A stretch of DNA of 63,729 bases from Bacteroidota bacterium. Lineage in GTDB: Bacteria; Bacteroidota; Bacteroidia; Bacteroidales; DTGW01. Each line of letters opens with the position of its first letter. Position 1 is the first letter of the stretch. This document shows, one piece after another, positions 36,794-46,831 of this stretch. Where the stretch lies: positions 1 to 63,729 of the forward strand of contig JAKPQD010000172.1 of assembly GCA_029572965.1 (NCBI GenBank), written 5' to 3'. Below the pieces are notes generated by a model. It was not told the DNA's origin. It made no database searches and saw nothing but the letters and a program-made list of their open reading frames with translations. Both the position numbers and the translations under genes were made by a program.

Positions 36794-37971
36794 TGACAGC
36801 TGTTGCAGTGATATTTTGGCTTTGTGTTTTGGCCGTATTTTACTCATACGTATTATACCCGTTAATATTACAGCTAATAGTTTTTATAAAAGGCCGAAAA
36901 ACTTACAAAAGCTACGAAAAAAATGAACAACTCCCTTCAATATCTATATTAATTGCAGCATTCAATGAAGAATTAGTTATTGAACAAAAGCTTAGGTCTA
37001 TATTTAACACAACTTATCCAAAAAACAAAATTGAAGTCTGGATAGGTAGCGACAACTCAACAGATAACACCAATGCTATTCTTGAAAAGCTAAGCAATGA
37101 ATACAGCAACCTGCATTTTATCAATTTCCACAACAGACAAGGTAAGATAAGTATCATCAACCAATTGTCTGACAAGGCCAATGGAGCTATACTCATCATT
37201 TCCGATGCCAATGTTATTTTTGAAGAAAATACACTCTTCGAGCTAACCAGATTTTTTGCTGATGAGCAAATTGGACTGGTTGATACCCACATGAAAAACT
37301 ATGGTTTCAAAAGAGATGGCATTTCAATACAAGAAAAATCCTATATTTCTTATGAAGTAAAAATTAAAAACCTTGAAAGCTCATCATTTGGGACAATGAT
37401 TGGGCCCTTTGGAGGATGCTACGCGGTACGAAAAGAATTATTCACCAAAGTACCCATTAACTTCATGGTTGACGACTTTTTTGTTTGTATGAAAGTCCTC
37501 ATTTCGGGAAAAGATGCAATAAACAACATGAACGCCATTGTATATGAAGACGTTTCAAACAATTTGAATGTTGAATTCAGGCGAAAAATAAGGATTGCAG
37601 CTGGTAACTTCCAAAACCTCAGATATTTCAAGCATTTGATACTAACCGTTTACAAAGGCGTTTCTTATTGCTTTATATCTCATAAAGTACTCCGCTGGTT
37701 AGGCCCATTTTTCATCATTGGGGCCTTTATATCCAACCTGATTCTGGCCCTAAATGCAAAATTCTACTTGATATTGTTTTTAATTCAACTTATGGTCTCA
37801 ATTTTACCATTGGTTGATTTTTTATTAAAAAAAATAAATTTACATATCGTAATTTTGCGCTTCGCAACGCATTTTTACACCATGAACCTTTCGTTGCTTT
37901 TAGGGTTCATTAAATCTATAAAAGGGATTAAATCAAATGTCTGGGAACCAACACAACGACTTCAAGGGTAA
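36793..37971 (+). CDS. Membrane glycosyltransferase family 2
   Basis: 392 aa from ATG 36793, which overlaps the preceding stop. An N-terminal helix ([23 protein letters not shown]) is followed by a GT-A domain: [41 protein letters not shown] (DxD-like), [12 protein letters not shown] and the acceptor motif [11 protein letters not shown] with EDVSNN. Three C-terminal hydrophobic segments complete a processive-type membrane enzyme related to poly-GlcNAc or mannan synthases. Product unknown. Its 3' end overlaps ribBA by 35 bases. Confidence 0.9.
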   Translation: MTAVAVIFWLCVLAVFYSYVLYPLILQLIVFIKGRKTYKSYEKNEQLPSISILIAAFNEELVIEQKLRSIFNTTYPKNKIEVWIGSDNSTDNTNAILEKLSNEYSNLHFINFHNRQGKISIINQLSDKANGAILIISDANVIFEENTLFELTRFFADEQIGLVDTHMKNYGFKRDGISIQEKSYISYEVKIKNLESSSFGTMIGPFGGCYAVRKELFTKVPINFMVDDFFVCMKVLISGKDAINNMNAIVYEDVSNNLNVEFRRKIRIAAGNFQNLRYFKHLILTVYKGVSYCFISHKVLRWLGPFFIIGAFISNLILALNAKFYLILFLIQLMVSILPLVDFLLKKINLHIVILRFATHFYTMNLSLLLGFIKSIKGIKSNVWEPTQRLQG

Positions 37972-39193
37972 ACTAAGCACCATCCCTGAAGCTATTGAAG
38001 ATATCAAAAACGGAAAAATTATCATAGTGGTTGACAATGAAGACCGCGAAAATGAAGGCGATTTTATCTGCGCAGCAGAACTAATCACCCCTGAAATCAT
38101 CAATTTCATGGCAACACATGGCAGGGGCCTTATCTGCACTCCTCTTCCTGAAGAACGTTGCGATGAGCTTGAACTCGACCTGATGGTTAACAAAAATACT
38201 GCAACCTACAGCACAGCCTTCACTGTCAGCGTTGACCTTCTTGGATATGGCTGTACTACAGGCATATCTGCTTATGACAGGGCAATGACGGTAAAAGCAT
38301 TGGTAAATCCCGAAACAAGGCCCGAAGAACTTGGCCGCCCGGGACATATATTTCCTTTAAGGGCTAAAAACAAAGGCGTACTGCGCCGTCCTGGACATAC
38401 CGAAGCTGCCGTTGACCTTACCATCCTTGCAGGGCTAAAGCCTGGAGGTGTCCTCGTCGAAATTATGAACGAAGATGGCACTATGGCCCGCTTGCCCGAA
38501 TTAGTTAAAATTGCAGAAAAATTTGACTTAAAAATTATCTCTATAAAAGACCTTATTGCTTACCGTCTTGAACATGAAAGCCTTGTTATCGGAGGCGAAA
38601 AAGTAAAATTACCTACTGCTTATGGCGACTTTGAGCTGATTCCGTTTATTCAAAAATCAAACGGGCAGGAACACGTTGCTATTATTAAAGGTTCATGGAC
38701 AAAAGACACCCCTGTACTGGTTAGGGTGCACTCTTCCTGTATCACAGGCGATATATTTGGTTCTAAGCGATGCGACTGTGGCGACCAACTACATCATGCT
38801 ATGCAGATGATCGAAAAAGAAGGAACCGGGGTCCTGTTGTATTTAAACCAAGAAGGACGCGGAATTGGCCTTTTTAACAAAATGAAAGCATATAAGCTTC
38901 AGGAACAAGGCATGGATACTGTTGAAGCCAATTTATTTCTCGGTTTTGAAGATGATGAAAGAGATTACGGTATTGGAGCCAATATACTGCGCGAATTGGG
39001 ACTGGGTAAACTTAGGCTTATCACTAACAACCCTAAAAAAAGAATAGGTTTGGAAGGTTATGGCCTTGAGGTAGTTGAAAATATTCCTATTGTTGTTTCG
39101 CCAAATCCTCACAACCTCAAATACCTTACAACTAAAGAAGAGAAAATGGGGCATTTCCTTAATCTTGCCCGCTATCGTAAAGACTCCTTCTAA
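37937..39193 (+). CDS. ribBA: Bifunctional DHBP synthase / GTP cyclohydrolase II
   Basis: Makes both riboflavin precursors: RibB turns ribulose 5-phosphate into dihydroxybutanone phosphate, and RibA opens GTP. The 418 aa divide into RibB (about 1-210, [44 protein letters not shown]) and RibA (about 215-418). The RibA zinc cysteines are in [21 protein letters not shown] and its active loop is [20 protein letters not shown]. All key residues I can check are present. It starts inside the 3' end of the glycosyltransferase gene and is followed after 15 bases by fmt. Confidence 0.97.
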   Translation: MSGNQHNDFKGKLSTIPEAIEDIKNGKIIIVVDNEDRENEGDFICAAELITPEIINFMATHGRGLICTPLPEERCDELELDLMVNKNTATYSTAFTVSVDLLGYGCTTGISAYDRAMTVKALVNPETRPEELGRPGHIFPLRAKNKGVLRRPGHTEAAVDLTILAGLKPGGVLVEIMNEDGTMARLPELVKIAEKFDLKIISIKDLIAYRLEHESLVIGGEKVKLPTAYGDFELIPFIQKSNGQEHVAIIKGSWTKDTPVLVRVHSSCITGDIFGSKRCDCGDQLHHAMQMIEKEGTGVLLYLNQEGRGIGLFNKMKAYKLQEQGMDTVEANLFLGFEDDERDYGIGANILRELGLGKLRLITNNPKKRIGLEGYGLEVVENIPIVVSPNPHNLKYLTTKEEKMGHFLNLARYRKDSF

Positions 39194-39208
39194 AATACAT
39201 AATAAAAT

Positions 39209-40165
39209 ATGGGACTTAAGGTAGTATTCATGGGTACGCCCGACTTTGCTGTTGCAACACTTGATGCCATTGTAAAATCAAAACACAAAGTACTGGCTGT
39301 TGTTACATCTCCTGACAAACCGGCCGGAAGAGGCCTGCAATTGCAGATGTCTGAAGTTAAACAATACGCATTACAACAAAGCATCCCGGTGTTGCAGCCC
39401 GAAAAGCTAAAAGATGAATCTTTTATTGAAAAGCTGAAAAGCTTCAATGCAGATGTCTTTGTAGTAGTGGCTTTCCGTATGTTGCCAGAAGTAGTTTGGT
39501 CAATACCAAGGAAAGGCACTATAAATGTCCATGCATCCCTTCTGCCTCAATACCGTGGAGCTGCACCAATAAATAGGGCTATTATGAATGGTGAGACTGT
39601 AACAGGAGTAACTACTTTCTTTATAGAAAAAGAAATAGATACAGGACAAATCATTAAGCAAAACAAAGTAAATATTGAACCTACAGAAAATGCTTCTTCG
39701 TTGTATGAAAAACTGAAAATTGCCGGGGCTAATCTACTTATCGAAACACTTGATGGGCTTGAAAACAACACATTGAAGCCCATTGGACAGCATATATTGA
39801 TTGATAAAAAAATACCTTTAAATGAGGCTCCAAAAATTTTTAAAGAAGACTGTAAAATTGACTGGAACAAAAGCAAAGAAGCCATATTCAACCATATACG
39901 GGGACTAAGCATGTACCCCGCAGCCTGGGCTATTCTGGCAGGCCCCAAAACAGCCACTGTCAAAATTTACACCGCTTCAATGGTAGAAAGTGTACACAAT
40001 TTGCCAAATGGAACAATTGAAACAAACAATAGAAGCTATCTCCATGTTGCTGTCAACAATGGAATGATTGCCATCGAAACGCTCCAGCTCGAAGGCAAAA
40101 AACGCCTCAATGTAGATGAGTTCTTACGTGGCTTTCAACATATTGAATCTTATCATTTCGAATAA
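39209..40165 (+). CDS. fmt: Methionyl-tRNA formyltransferase
   Basis: Formylates initiator Met-tRNA using 10-formyl-THF. The 318 aa are normal length. The N-terminal domain starts VVFMGTPDFAVATLDAIV and contains the catalytic NVHASLLPQYRGAAPINRAI (Asn and His) with GVTTFFIEKEIDTGQI (Asp). The tRNA-binding loop ASPDKPAGRG-like segment (TSPDKPAGRGLQLQ) is present. The C-terminal beta barrel begins near GTIETNNRSYLHVAVNNG. It sits between ribBA and a nitroreductase gene on the same strand. Confidence 0.96.
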   Translation: MGLKVVFMGTPDFAVATLDAIVKSKHKVLAVVTSPDKPAGRGLQLQMSEVKQYALQQSIPVLQPEKLKDESFIEKLKSFNADVFVVVAFRMLPEVVWSIPRKGTINVHASLLPQYRGAAPINRAIMNGETVTGVTTFFIEKEIDTGQIIKQNKVNIEPTENASSLYEKLKIAGANLLIETLDGLENNTLKPIGQHILIDKKIPLNEAPKIFKEDCKIDWNKSKEAIFNHIRGLSMYPAAWAILAGPKTATVKIYTASMVESVHNLPNGTIETNNRSYLHVAVNNGMIAIETLQLEGKKRLNVDEFLRGFQHIESYHFE

Positions 40166-40176
40166 ATATAAGCACT

Positions 40177-40926
40177 ATGATGCATACTATTCTCAATCAC
40201 CGCACTATACGTAAGTATAAAACTACTCCTGTTTCACAAAAAATGCTTGAAGAAATATTACTGGCTGGCACAAAAGCCTCTAACACGGGCAACATGCAAA
40301 CTTATAGCATGATTGTCACTACTGACAGCACCTTAAAAGAACAACTTTGCAAATGCCACTTTGGACAAGAGATGGTAAAGGTTGCCCCTGTACTCATTAC
40401 ATTTTGTGCAGATTTCAACCGTTTTAACAAATGGTGCAACTTAAGAAAAGCAAAACCAGGATATGACAACTTCTTGTCTTTTTTCAATGCTGCCATTGAT
40501 GCCCTATTAGTAGCCCAAAATGTTGCCCTTGCTGCTGAAGAAAAAGGCTTAGGTATTTGCTACCTCGGCACTACCACCTACAATGCAAAACAAATTATTG
40601 ATATTCTGAACCTTCCTAAAGGCGTTGTCCCGGTAACAACAATAGTCATGGGTTATCCTGAAGTAATTCCAGACCTTACCGACCGTTTACCATTGGAAGC
40701 TGTTGTTCATTACGAAAAATACCAAGATTATTCCGATGAAAAAATTAATGAACTTTACAGCGAAAAAGAAGCATTGCCATTTCATCAGGAACTGTTGAAA
40801 ATAAACAACAAAGAAACATTGGCACAAATTTTCACAGATATTCGTTACAAAAAGGCCGACAATATTGCTTTCTCTAAAGCATTTCTAAAAGCAATTGAAG
40901 ACCAAATGTTTATGAATAACGAATAA
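40177..40926 (+). CDS. NfsA-like flavin nitroreductase family protein
   Basis: 249-aa FMN-dependent oxidoreductase of the nitroreductase superfamily. It shows the start LNHRTIRKYKTTPVSQKMLEEIL, the FMN contact GTKASNTGNMQTYSMIV, and ALLVAQNVALAAEEKGLGICYLGTT, followed by PKGVVPVTTIVMGYPEV. The layout is closest to the NfsA/FRP group. Physiological substrate is unknown; quinones or nitro compounds are typical in vitro. Two adjacent ATGs (40177, 40180) leave the start open by one residue. It precedes the LuxC-like gene by five bases. Confidence 0.9.
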   Translation: MMHTILNHRTIRKYKTTPVSQKMLEEILLAGTKASNTGNMQTYSMIVTTDSTLKEQLCKCHFGQEMVKVAPVLITFCADFNRFNKWCNLRKAKPGYDNFLSFFNAAIDALLVAQNVALAAEEKGLGICYLGTTTYNAKQIIDILNLPKGVVPVTTIVMGYPEVIPDLTDRLPLEAVVHYEKYQDYSDEKINELYSEKEALPFHQELLKINNKETLAQIFTDIRYKKADNIAFSKAFLKAIEDQMFMNNE

Positions 40927-40931
40927 AAGGC

Positions 40932-41897
40932 ATGGATTTACTGACTTTTATTAATAGCAACTGCAAAGAACTACTTCATTTGCTTAATGCAGACGAAGAT
41001 GGCTGGCAATTGCCATTTATTGAAAGTATTAACAAAGCTATTCATCTCAACCGATGGTTTGACAAGGAAAATATCTTACGAAGATTACGTTGCACCTTTG
41101 AATACTACGCCTCTGATGCCCTAATCAATGACCTTACAGCTAATGAAAAGGTAATTGAACAAAAAACAATTGGACTTATCAGCGAAGAACGCATTCCAAT
41201 GGAAGAGATTACTACAATTCTGAATTTAATTAATGCCGGGAACAAGGTCATATACAAAAAGCCTGAAAACTATGACATTGTCTTATGTTCCCTTTTTGAA
41301 TATTGGCAAAATAAAGCTGGACGCGAGCTTTTGCCCATAGAATTTACAGACAGGCCTATAAAAGGTTTTGATACGCTGCTTATCACAGGACGTGAACCTT
41401 GGAAAGGTGAAAAAAGAAAGTTTTTTGAAAAACATCATGTCATTGAAAAAACACGGTACAATTCCATTGGTATTATTACAGACTCCATAACCAATGAACA
41501 ATTCAAGGCAATGGCCAGTGATATATTTTGTTATTATGGGCTTGGCTGTGGTAACATACGTAAAATATATATTCCTGAAGGGTTTGCTATTGAGCGTATA
41601 TTTGAAGCCATTGAACCTTGGCACAATGTCATGTTGCACAATGCGTATGCCAATAATTTCCAATACCATCAATCGGTTTTCCTGATGAACAAGATTAAAC
41701 ACCTCGACAATGGCTTTATTTTGCTTAAAGAAGATGCTGCATCTTATGCCCCAATTGGAATTTTGCATTATCAATACTATTCAGATATAAATAAACTGAA
41801 AGTTTTAATTGATAAAGAAAATAAATACCAGATTTTAAGCAACAATCCTGAGCTTGGCCTCAAATTTGGCAATGCAGATAAACAGTTGCTGAATTAG
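40932..41897 (+). CDS. LuxC-like acyl-CoA reductase family protein
   Basis: 321 aa, resembling the short Bacteroidota relatives of LuxC acyl-CoA reductase, an aldehyde-dehydrogenase-fold enzyme that reduces acyl-CoA to aldehyde. The best sign is IFCYYGLGCGNIRKIYIPEGF (about 197-217), where LuxC-type proteins carry the catalytic cysteine in F-x-GLGCR; here the cysteine is kept and the next residue is Gly. The N-terminus (FINSNCKELLHLLNADEDGWQLPFIESINKAIHLNRWF) matches the helical lead of these proteins. The product class is inferred from the family and unproven. It is shorter than bacterial luminescence LuxC and no luxDABE genes are near. Confidence 0.68.
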   Translation: MDLLTFINSNCKELLHLLNADEDGWQLPFIESINKAIHLNRWFDKENILRRLRCTFEYYASDALINDLTANEKVIEQKTIGLISEERIPMEEITTILNLINAGNKVIYKKPENYDIVLCSLFEYWQNKAGRELLPIEFTDRPIKGFDTLLITGREPWKGEKRKFFEKHHVIEKTRYNSIGIITDSITNEQFKAMASDIFCYYGLGCGNIRKIYIPEGFAIERIFEAIEPWHNVMLHNAYANNFQYHQSVFLMNKIKHLDNGFILLKEDAASYAPIGILHYQYYSDINKLKVLIDKENKYQILSNNPELGLKFGNADKQLLN

Positions 41898-41925
41898 TTA
41901 TTAGTTGAAAGTAATTCGTAATTGA
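41894..41925. repeat. Heptamer-phased AT tract at the start of miaA
   Basis: Units TTAGTTA, TTAGTTG, AAAGTAA, TTCGTAA and TTGAACA begin at 41894, 41901, 41908, 41915 and 41922: five units at exactly 7-bp spacing. The tract spans the stop of the LuxC-like gene and the TTG start of miaA. A similar tract is at 52713. Confidence 0.65.
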
Positions 41926-42830
41926 ACAAAAAGTTTCTCATAGTAATTGCCGGGCCTACTGCTGTTGGAAAAACTGCTTTTGCCGTTACGGCAGCCCAAT
42001 ATTTCTCGACAGAAATCATATCTGCTGATTCAAGGCAATTTTACAAAGAGCTTAGCATAGGCGTTGCACGCCCATCCGAAGCCGAATTATCTTTAGTGAA
42101 GCATCATTTCATTGCCTCACATTCTATACATGACTATTTTACTGCCGGAATGTATGAGCTATCTGTCATTGAGCTTTTAAACAGGCTATTTCAAAACCAT
42201 GACGTAATTGTATTAACCGGTGGTTCAGGATTGTACATTGATGCTGTTTGCAATGGCATTGACGACCTGCCAGATATTGATATGGATATCCGCAATAAAG
42301 TATTGGAAAGATATGAAAATGAAGGTATTGAGCCTTTAGTAGAAGATTTGAAAAGCATAGACCCTGCATATTATCAAACAGCCGATTTGGCAAACCCTAA
42401 ACGAATTTTTAAAGCGCTCGAAATATTTTACATGACAGGGAAGCCTTACTCAGAATTCCTTACCAACCCAAAAAAAGAACGAAATTTCAACATCATAAAG
42501 ATTGTGCTCAACAAAGCCCGGGAAGAACTTTACCAGCAAATCAACCAGCGTGTAGATATGATGATGGAAACAGGTCTATTAGATGAAGCCCGCAACCTAT
42601 ATCCTCTTCGAAAACTCAATGCACTTAATACTGTTGGATACAAAGAGCTTTTTGAATATTTCGACAATAAAATAACACTAAAACAAGCCATTGACAAAAT
42701 AAAGCAAAACACCCGCCATTATGCCAAAAGACAAATTACCTGGTTTAAACGAAACAATGATTATACCTGGTTTGATGCTACTAACAAAGAGCTGATTTTG
42801 CAATTCTTACAAAAAGAAATACATGCTTAG
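41922..42830 (+). CDS. miaA: tRNA dimethylallyltransferase
   Basis: Transfers a dimethylallyl group to A37 of tRNAs that read UNN codons. The 302-aa protein starts with the P-loop IVIAGPTAVGKTAFAVTAAQ at residue 7, then ISADSRQFYKELSIGVARPS, LTGGSGLYIDAVCNGIDDLP, and the C-terminal NTVGYKELFEYF and RHYAKRQITWFKRN. No ATG exists near the N-terminus, so the TTG at 41922 is taken as the start; only six residues precede the first conserved strand. The end overlaps convergent mazG by four bases. Confidence 0.95.
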   Translation: MNKKFLIVIAGPTAVGKTAFAVTAAQYFSTEIISADSRQFYKELSIGVARPSEAELSLVKHHFIASHSIHDYFTAGMYELSVIELLNRLFQNHDVIVLTGGSGLYIDAVCNGIDDLPDIDMDIRNKVLERYENEGIEPLVEDLKSIDPAYYQTADLANPKRIFKALEIFYMTGKPYSEFLTNPKKERNFNIIKIVLNKAREELYQQINQRVDMMMETGLLDEARNLYPLRKLNALNTVGYKELFEYFDNKITLKQAIDKIKQNTRHYAKRQITWFKRNNDYTWFDATNKELILQFLQKEIHA

Positions 42831-43594
42831 TCAAATTTCTTGGCCTTTTCCCAGATAGCATTCATCTCATCCAACGTCATATCTTTCAGCTTCTTATGCA
42901 TATCGCTTGACTCTTTTTCAAGGTATTCGAAACGCTTTTTAAACTTGCGGTTAGTACGTTCAAGGGCTGTCTCAGGGTCTATACCATAAAGCCTTGCGGC
43001 ATTTACCACAGAAAACAATAAATCGCCAAACTCCGCTTCCAATTTTTGTTTGTCACCACTTTTTATCTCAACCTGAATTTCTTCAAGCTCTTCCTTTACC
43101 TTGTCCCATACTTGTTCGGGATTGTCCCAATCAAAGCCAACCGAACGCACCTTTTCCTGGATACGGTTGGCTTTTACCAATGCCGGTAACGAATGTGGCA
43201 CTCCTCCTAATACAGAGCGATTACCCTCCCGAAGTTTCAACTTTTCCCAGTTGTGCTTAACTTCCGAATCATTAGATACACTCACTTCACCAAATACATG
43301 AGGATGCCGGAATACAAGCTTTTCGCAAATGCCATTTAAAACATCAGTAATATCAAAAGCCCCGGTTTCAGAGGCTATTTTAGCATAAAAGACCAAATGA
43401 AGCGCTAAATCGCCCAATTCTTTTTTTATCTCAGGCAAATTTTTCTCAATAATAGCATCTGCCAACTCATAAACCTCTTCAATAGTAAGGTTTCGGATAG
43501 TATCAAAGGTCTGTATTTTATCCCAGGGACATTTTTCCCTGAGTTCGTCCATAATATCAAGAAGACGTTGAAAAGCTTGTAAACGTGGGTCCAT
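42827..43594 (-). CDS. mazG: Nucleoside triphosphate pyrophosphohydrolase MazG
   Basis: Hydrolyses (d)NTPs to monophosphates, a house-cleaning role. The 255 aa contain two tandem MazG domains. The first has CPWDKIQTFDTIRNLTIEEVYELADAI and the E-x2-E plus E-x2-D metal motifs, with KKELGDLALHLVFYAKIA. The second has VKEELEEIQVEIKSGDKQKLEAEFGDLLFSVVN. This matches the E. coli length and plan. It lies three bases downstream of panB and converges on miaA. Confidence 0.94.
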   Translation of the reverse strand: MDPRLQAFQRLLDIMDELREKCPWDKIQTFDTIRNLTIEEVYELADAIIEKNLPEIKKELGDLALHLVFYAKIASETGAFDITDVLNGICEKLVFRHPHVFGEVSVSNDSEVKHNWEKLKLREGNRSVLGGVPHSLPALVKANRIQEKVRSVGFDWDNPEQVWDKVKEELEEIQVEIKSGDKQKLEAEFGDLLFSVVNAARLYGIDPETALERTNRKFKKRFEYLEKESSDMHKKLKDMTLDEMNAIWEKAKKFD

Positions 43595-43597
43595 AAT

Positions 43598-44419
43598 CTA
43601 ATACTGTTCGTTTTCGTTAGGAAAATCACCAGTTTTAACATCAGAAACATAGCGCTGAACAGCATTGGTAATTATATCAAAAAGATTTTGGTAACGACGA
43701 AGAAAACGTGGCGAAAACTCTTTAGTCAGGCCTAACATATCGTGCAGTACCAATACCTGCCCATCACATCCGTTTCCAGCCCCAATACCAATAATAGGGA
43801 TTTTAAGCTCTCCTGCAACTTTTTTTGCTAAAACAGCAGGAATTTTTTCTAATACAATTGAAAAACAACCAATTTTTTCAAGCAAATGAGCGTCTTCTAC
43901 AAGTTTATTAGCCTCTGCCTCTTCTCTGGCACGGACTACATATGTACCATACTTATGAATAGATTGTGGCATAAGGCCAAGATGCCCCATAACCGGTATT
44001 CCGGCAGATAATATGCGTTCTACAGATTCTTGTATCTCTATTCCTCCCTCAATTTTAACAGCTCCGGCACCAGTTTCTTTCATAATACGTATAGCCGAAG
44101 CTAAAGCTTCTTTTGAGTTGCCCTGATATGTCCCAAATGGCAAATCGCAAACAACTAAAGCTCGATTTACAGCCCTGGCAACAGAGGCCGCATGATATAT
44201 CATATGATCTAAAGTTATTGGAAGAGTTGTTTCAAACCCCGCCATCACATTAGAAGCTGAATCGCCAACAAGAATAACATCTATCCCGGCCTGATCTAAA
44301 ATACGGGCCATTGAATAATCGTAAGCCGTAAGCATAGATATTTTTTCTCCTCTTAGCTTCATCTCACTGAGCTTATGAGTAGTAATCTTTTTCAAGTTTA
44401 ATTGATCTGATATATACAT
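43598..44419 (-). CDS. panB: 3-methyl-2-oxobutanoate hydroxymethyltransferase
   Basis: First committed step of pantothenate synthesis: transfers a hydroxymethyl group from 5,10-methylene-THF to 2-oxoisovalerate. From ATG 44419 it is 273 aa, typical. Motifs are [66 protein letters not shown] and [22 protein letters not shown]. The 16-residue upstream extension to 44467 is hydrophobic and unlike PanB, so the shorter start is preferred. Confidence 0.95.
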   Translation of the reverse strand: MYISDQLNLKKITTHKLSEMKLRGEKISMLTAYDYSMARILDQAGIDVILVGDSASNVMAGFETTLPITLDHMIYHAASVARAVNRALVVCDLPFGTYQGNSKEALASAIRIMKETGAGAVKIEGGIEIQESVERILSAGIPVMGHLGLMPQSIHKYGTYVVRAREEAEANKLVEDAHLLEKIGCFSIVLEKIPAVLAKKVAGELKIPIIGIGAGNGCDGQVLVLHDMLGLTKEFSPRFLRRYQNLFDIITNAVQRYVSDVKTGDFPNENEQY

Positions 44420-44785
44420 AAAAGTAAAATCAATTAGGTTTGTCAATAAAATACTATAAAATAGCATTTAAAGTGCAAAGTTGCTAATTATTTTTTTACT
44501 GCCATTAATAAATAGGCATATTATTAATCAATTTGCTTCTCCTTAATTCAAATCTATTTAACACCAGCAAGTTAATTTCTGCCTACACAACAATCAAAAT
44601 ATTAAAAACAATCTCAAGTATATACAATCAAAACAAATCTGACGTTTTGTCATATTTTTTATGTCAGAGATTAAAATTTTTATCTCATTTGTGTGCCATA
44701 ATAACACAAAAAGAAACTTTAATAATGTTGGCACAAAGCTTGATAAACCATCTTTAAACAAGAAAAAGTTTAAAATTATATTAAT
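44420..44785. other. AT-rich upstream region of dnaK and panB
   Basis: About 365 bases without a convincing gene. It must hold the divergent promoters. No exact TAnnTTTG element is seen for dnaK. TTTGTGT (about 44689-44695) and ACACAAA (about 44704-44710) form an inverted repeat around GCCATAATA, and a sigma54-like sequence lies at 44728-44744. No CIRCE-type heat-shock operator was found by eye. Confidence 0.5.
44728..44744 (+). promoter_or_regulatory. Candidate sigma54-like -24/-12 element upstream of dnaK
   Basis: TTGGCACAAAGCTTGAT matches the sigma54 form TTGGCACG-N4-TTGCW at spacing and most positions; the -24 GG is present but the -12 GC reads GA, which weakens it. It lies 42 bases before the dnaK ATG. 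Whether sigma54 controls dnaK here is unproven. Confidence 0.25.
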
Positions 44786-46690
44786 ATGGGAAAAATTATT
44801 GGAATCGATTTAGGAACCACGAACTCATGCGTGGCAGTAATGGAAGGTAATGAGCCAGTGGTTATTACCAACAGTGAAGGAAAACGTACAACTCCTTCAA
44901 TTGTTGCTTTTACAGGAAATGGCGAAAGAAAAGTTGGAGACCCCGCAAAACGTCAGGCTATTACAAACCCAAAACATACCGTATATTCTATAAAACGTTT
45001 CATGGGAGAAACCTACGACCGCGTGACTAAAGAAATCCAGCGTGAACCTTACGACATCGTCAAAGGAGACAATAACACGCCACGTGTTGTTATTGAAGAT
45101 CGTAAATACTCGCCACAAGAAATTTCAGCAATGATACTTCAAAAAATGAAGAAAACAGCTGAAGATTATCTTGGCACTGAAGTTACAGAAGCTGTTATCA
45201 CTGTTCCGGCTTATTTTAATGACGCACAGCGTCAAGCAACTAAAGAAGCCGGAGAAATTGCAGGATTAAATGTTCGTCGTATTATTAACGAACCAACAGC
45301 TGCAGCTTTAGCTTATGGCCTTGACAAAAAACACCAGGATATGAAAGTAGCTGTCTTCGACCTTGGTGGTGGAACATTTGATATTTCTATCCTCGAATTG
45401 GGCGAAGGTGTTTTTGAAGTAAAATCAACCAATGGCGACACTCATCTTGGAGGAGACGATTTCGACCAGGTTATTATCAACTGGCTGGCAGAAGAATTTA
45501 TCAAAGACGAAGGTATTGACTTACGTAAAGACCCTATGGCTTTGCAACGTCTTAAAGAAGCTGCCGAAAAAGCTAAGATTGAGCTTTCAAGCAGTACTTC
45601 AACTGAAATTAACCTGCCATACATTATGCCTGTTAACGGTATCCCTAAACACCTTGTTAAAAACCTCACCAGGGCCCAGTTTGAAAAACTTGCCGATTCA
45701 TTAATCCAGGCTTGTATTGAACCTTGCCGTAAAGCGCTTTCTGATGCAGGTTTGAAAGCTTCAGATATTAACGAGGTGATATTAGTTGGAGGTTCAACAC
45801 GTATCCCGGCTGTACAAAAAATTGTAGAAGACTTTTTTGGCCGGACCCCTTCAAAAGGAGTCAACCCTGATGAAGTTGTAGCTGTTGGGGCTGCAATCCA
45901 GGGAGGTGTATTAACCGGAGAAGTTAAAGATGTTTTACTCCTTGATGTTACTCCTCTTTCATTAGGTATCGAAACTTTGGGCGGTGTAATGACCAAACTT
46001 ATTGAAGCCAATACCACCATTCCCACCCGTAAGTCCGAAACCTTTACCACTGCAGCAGATAACCAGTCGAGCGTTGAAATACATATATTGCAAGGCGAAC
46101 GTCCGATGGCAAGCGGGAACAAAACAATAGGGCGCTTCCACCTCGATGGCATCCCACCTTCACCACGTGGTGTACCTCAAATTGAAGTAAGTTTTGACAT
46201 TGATGCCAATGGTATTTTGCACGTCTCTGCTAAAGATAAAGCCACAGGCAAAAGCCAAAGTATCCGTATTGAGGCATCTACAGGCCTTACCGATGAAGAA
46301 ATTAAACGGATGCGAGATGAAGCTAAAGCCAATGAAGCAGCAGACAAACAAGCTAAAGAACGTATCGACAAACTTAATGCTGCAGACAGTCTTATTTTCC
46401 AAACAGAAAAACAACTGAAAGAATTTGGAGATAAGATCCCTGCTGACAAAAAAGGAGCTATCGAATCAGCCCTCGCTAACCTCAAAGAAGCTCATAAATC
46501 GCAAAATATTGAAGCCATTGACAAAGCTACAGCAGAACTGAACCATGTTTGGCAAGCTGCATCAGAAGAAATGTATAAAGCTCAGGCTCAACAAGGACAA
46601 GCTGGCGGATCTTCTGCAGGAGCCCAGGACAATGCAAAGAAAAGTGGAGACAGTGAAGTTACAGATGTTGACTTTGAAGAAGTAAAGTAA
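44786..46690 (+). CDS. dnaK: Molecular chaperone DnaK (Hsp70)
   Basis: ATP-dependent chaperone that binds exposed hydrophobic segments with DnaJ and GrpE. The 634 aa are standard. The ATPase domain has [37 protein letters not shown] and [20 protein letters not shown]. The substrate-binding domain starts after the linker [20 protein letters not shown], and the lid is helical and charged. The C-terminus ends in a Q/G/A-rich linker and [11 protein letters not shown], the conserved tail. dnaJ and grpE are not adjacent. A palindromic spacer element and a strong terminator follow. Confidence 0.98.
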   Translation: MGKIIGIDLGTTNSCVAVMEGNEPVVITNSEGKRTTPSIVAFTGNGERKVGDPAKRQAITNPKHTVYSIKRFMGETYDRVTKEIQREPYDIVKGDNNTPRVVIEDRKYSPQEISAMILQKMKKTAEDYLGTEVTEAVITVPAYFNDAQRQATKEAGEIAGLNVRRIINEPTAAALAYGLDKKHQDMKVAVFDLGGGTFDISILELGEGVFEVKSTNGDTHLGGDDFDQVIINWLAEEFIKDEGIDLRKDPMALQRLKEAAEKAKIELSSSTSTEINLPYIMPVNGIPKHLVKNLTRAQFEKLADSLIQACIEPCRKALSDAGLKASDINEVILVGGSTRIPAVQKIVEDFFGRTPSKGVNPDEVVAVGAAIQGGVLTGEVKDVLLLDVTPLSLGIETLGGVMTKLIEANTTIPTRKSETFTTAADNQSSVEIHILQGERPMASGNKTIGRFHLDGIPPSPRGVPQIEVSFDIDANGILHVSAKDKATGKSQSIRIEASTGLTDEEIKRMRDEAKANEAADKQAKERIDKLNAADSLIFQTEKQLKEFGDKIPADKKGAIESALANLKEAHKSQNIEAIDKATAELNHVWQAASEEMYKAQAQQGQAGGSSAGAQDNAKKSGDSEVTDVDFEEVK

Positions 46691-46716
46691 GTTTCATCAT
46701 TTGTAAACCACCCCTA

Positions 46717-46737
46717 CCCCTCCTTATAAAGGAGGGG
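46717..46737. repeat. Short palindromic intergenic element
   Basis: CCCCTCCTT (46717-46725) and AAGGAGGGG (46729-46737) form a perfect inverted repeat with a 3-base loop, between dnaK and its terminator. Elements of this form are commonly dispersed in Bacteroidota intergenic DNA. Only one copy is seen here. Confidence 0.6.
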
Positions 46738-46775
46738 AAATACTAACTGAAGTTTAAATATTTACATGATTTATA

Positions 46776-46813
46776 AAAAGAAAAGGCTGGAAAAATTCCA
46801 GCCTTTTCTTTTA
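46776..46813 (+). terminator. Bidirectional Rho-independent terminator between dnaK and receiver gene
   Basis: AAAAGAAAAGGCTGG (46776-46790) pairs with CCAGCCTTTTCTTTT (46798-46812) around a 7-base loop. The flanking A- and T-runs make it work on both strands, and it lies between convergent dnaK and the receiver gene. Confidence 0.92.
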
Positions 46814-46831
46814 TCTTTCTTTCCAATATTA

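Noticed and set aside
45442-46152. Long open frame on the minus strand inside dnaK
   Set aside because: It is antisense to a highly conserved gene and its content follows dnaK codon structure; no family resemblance.
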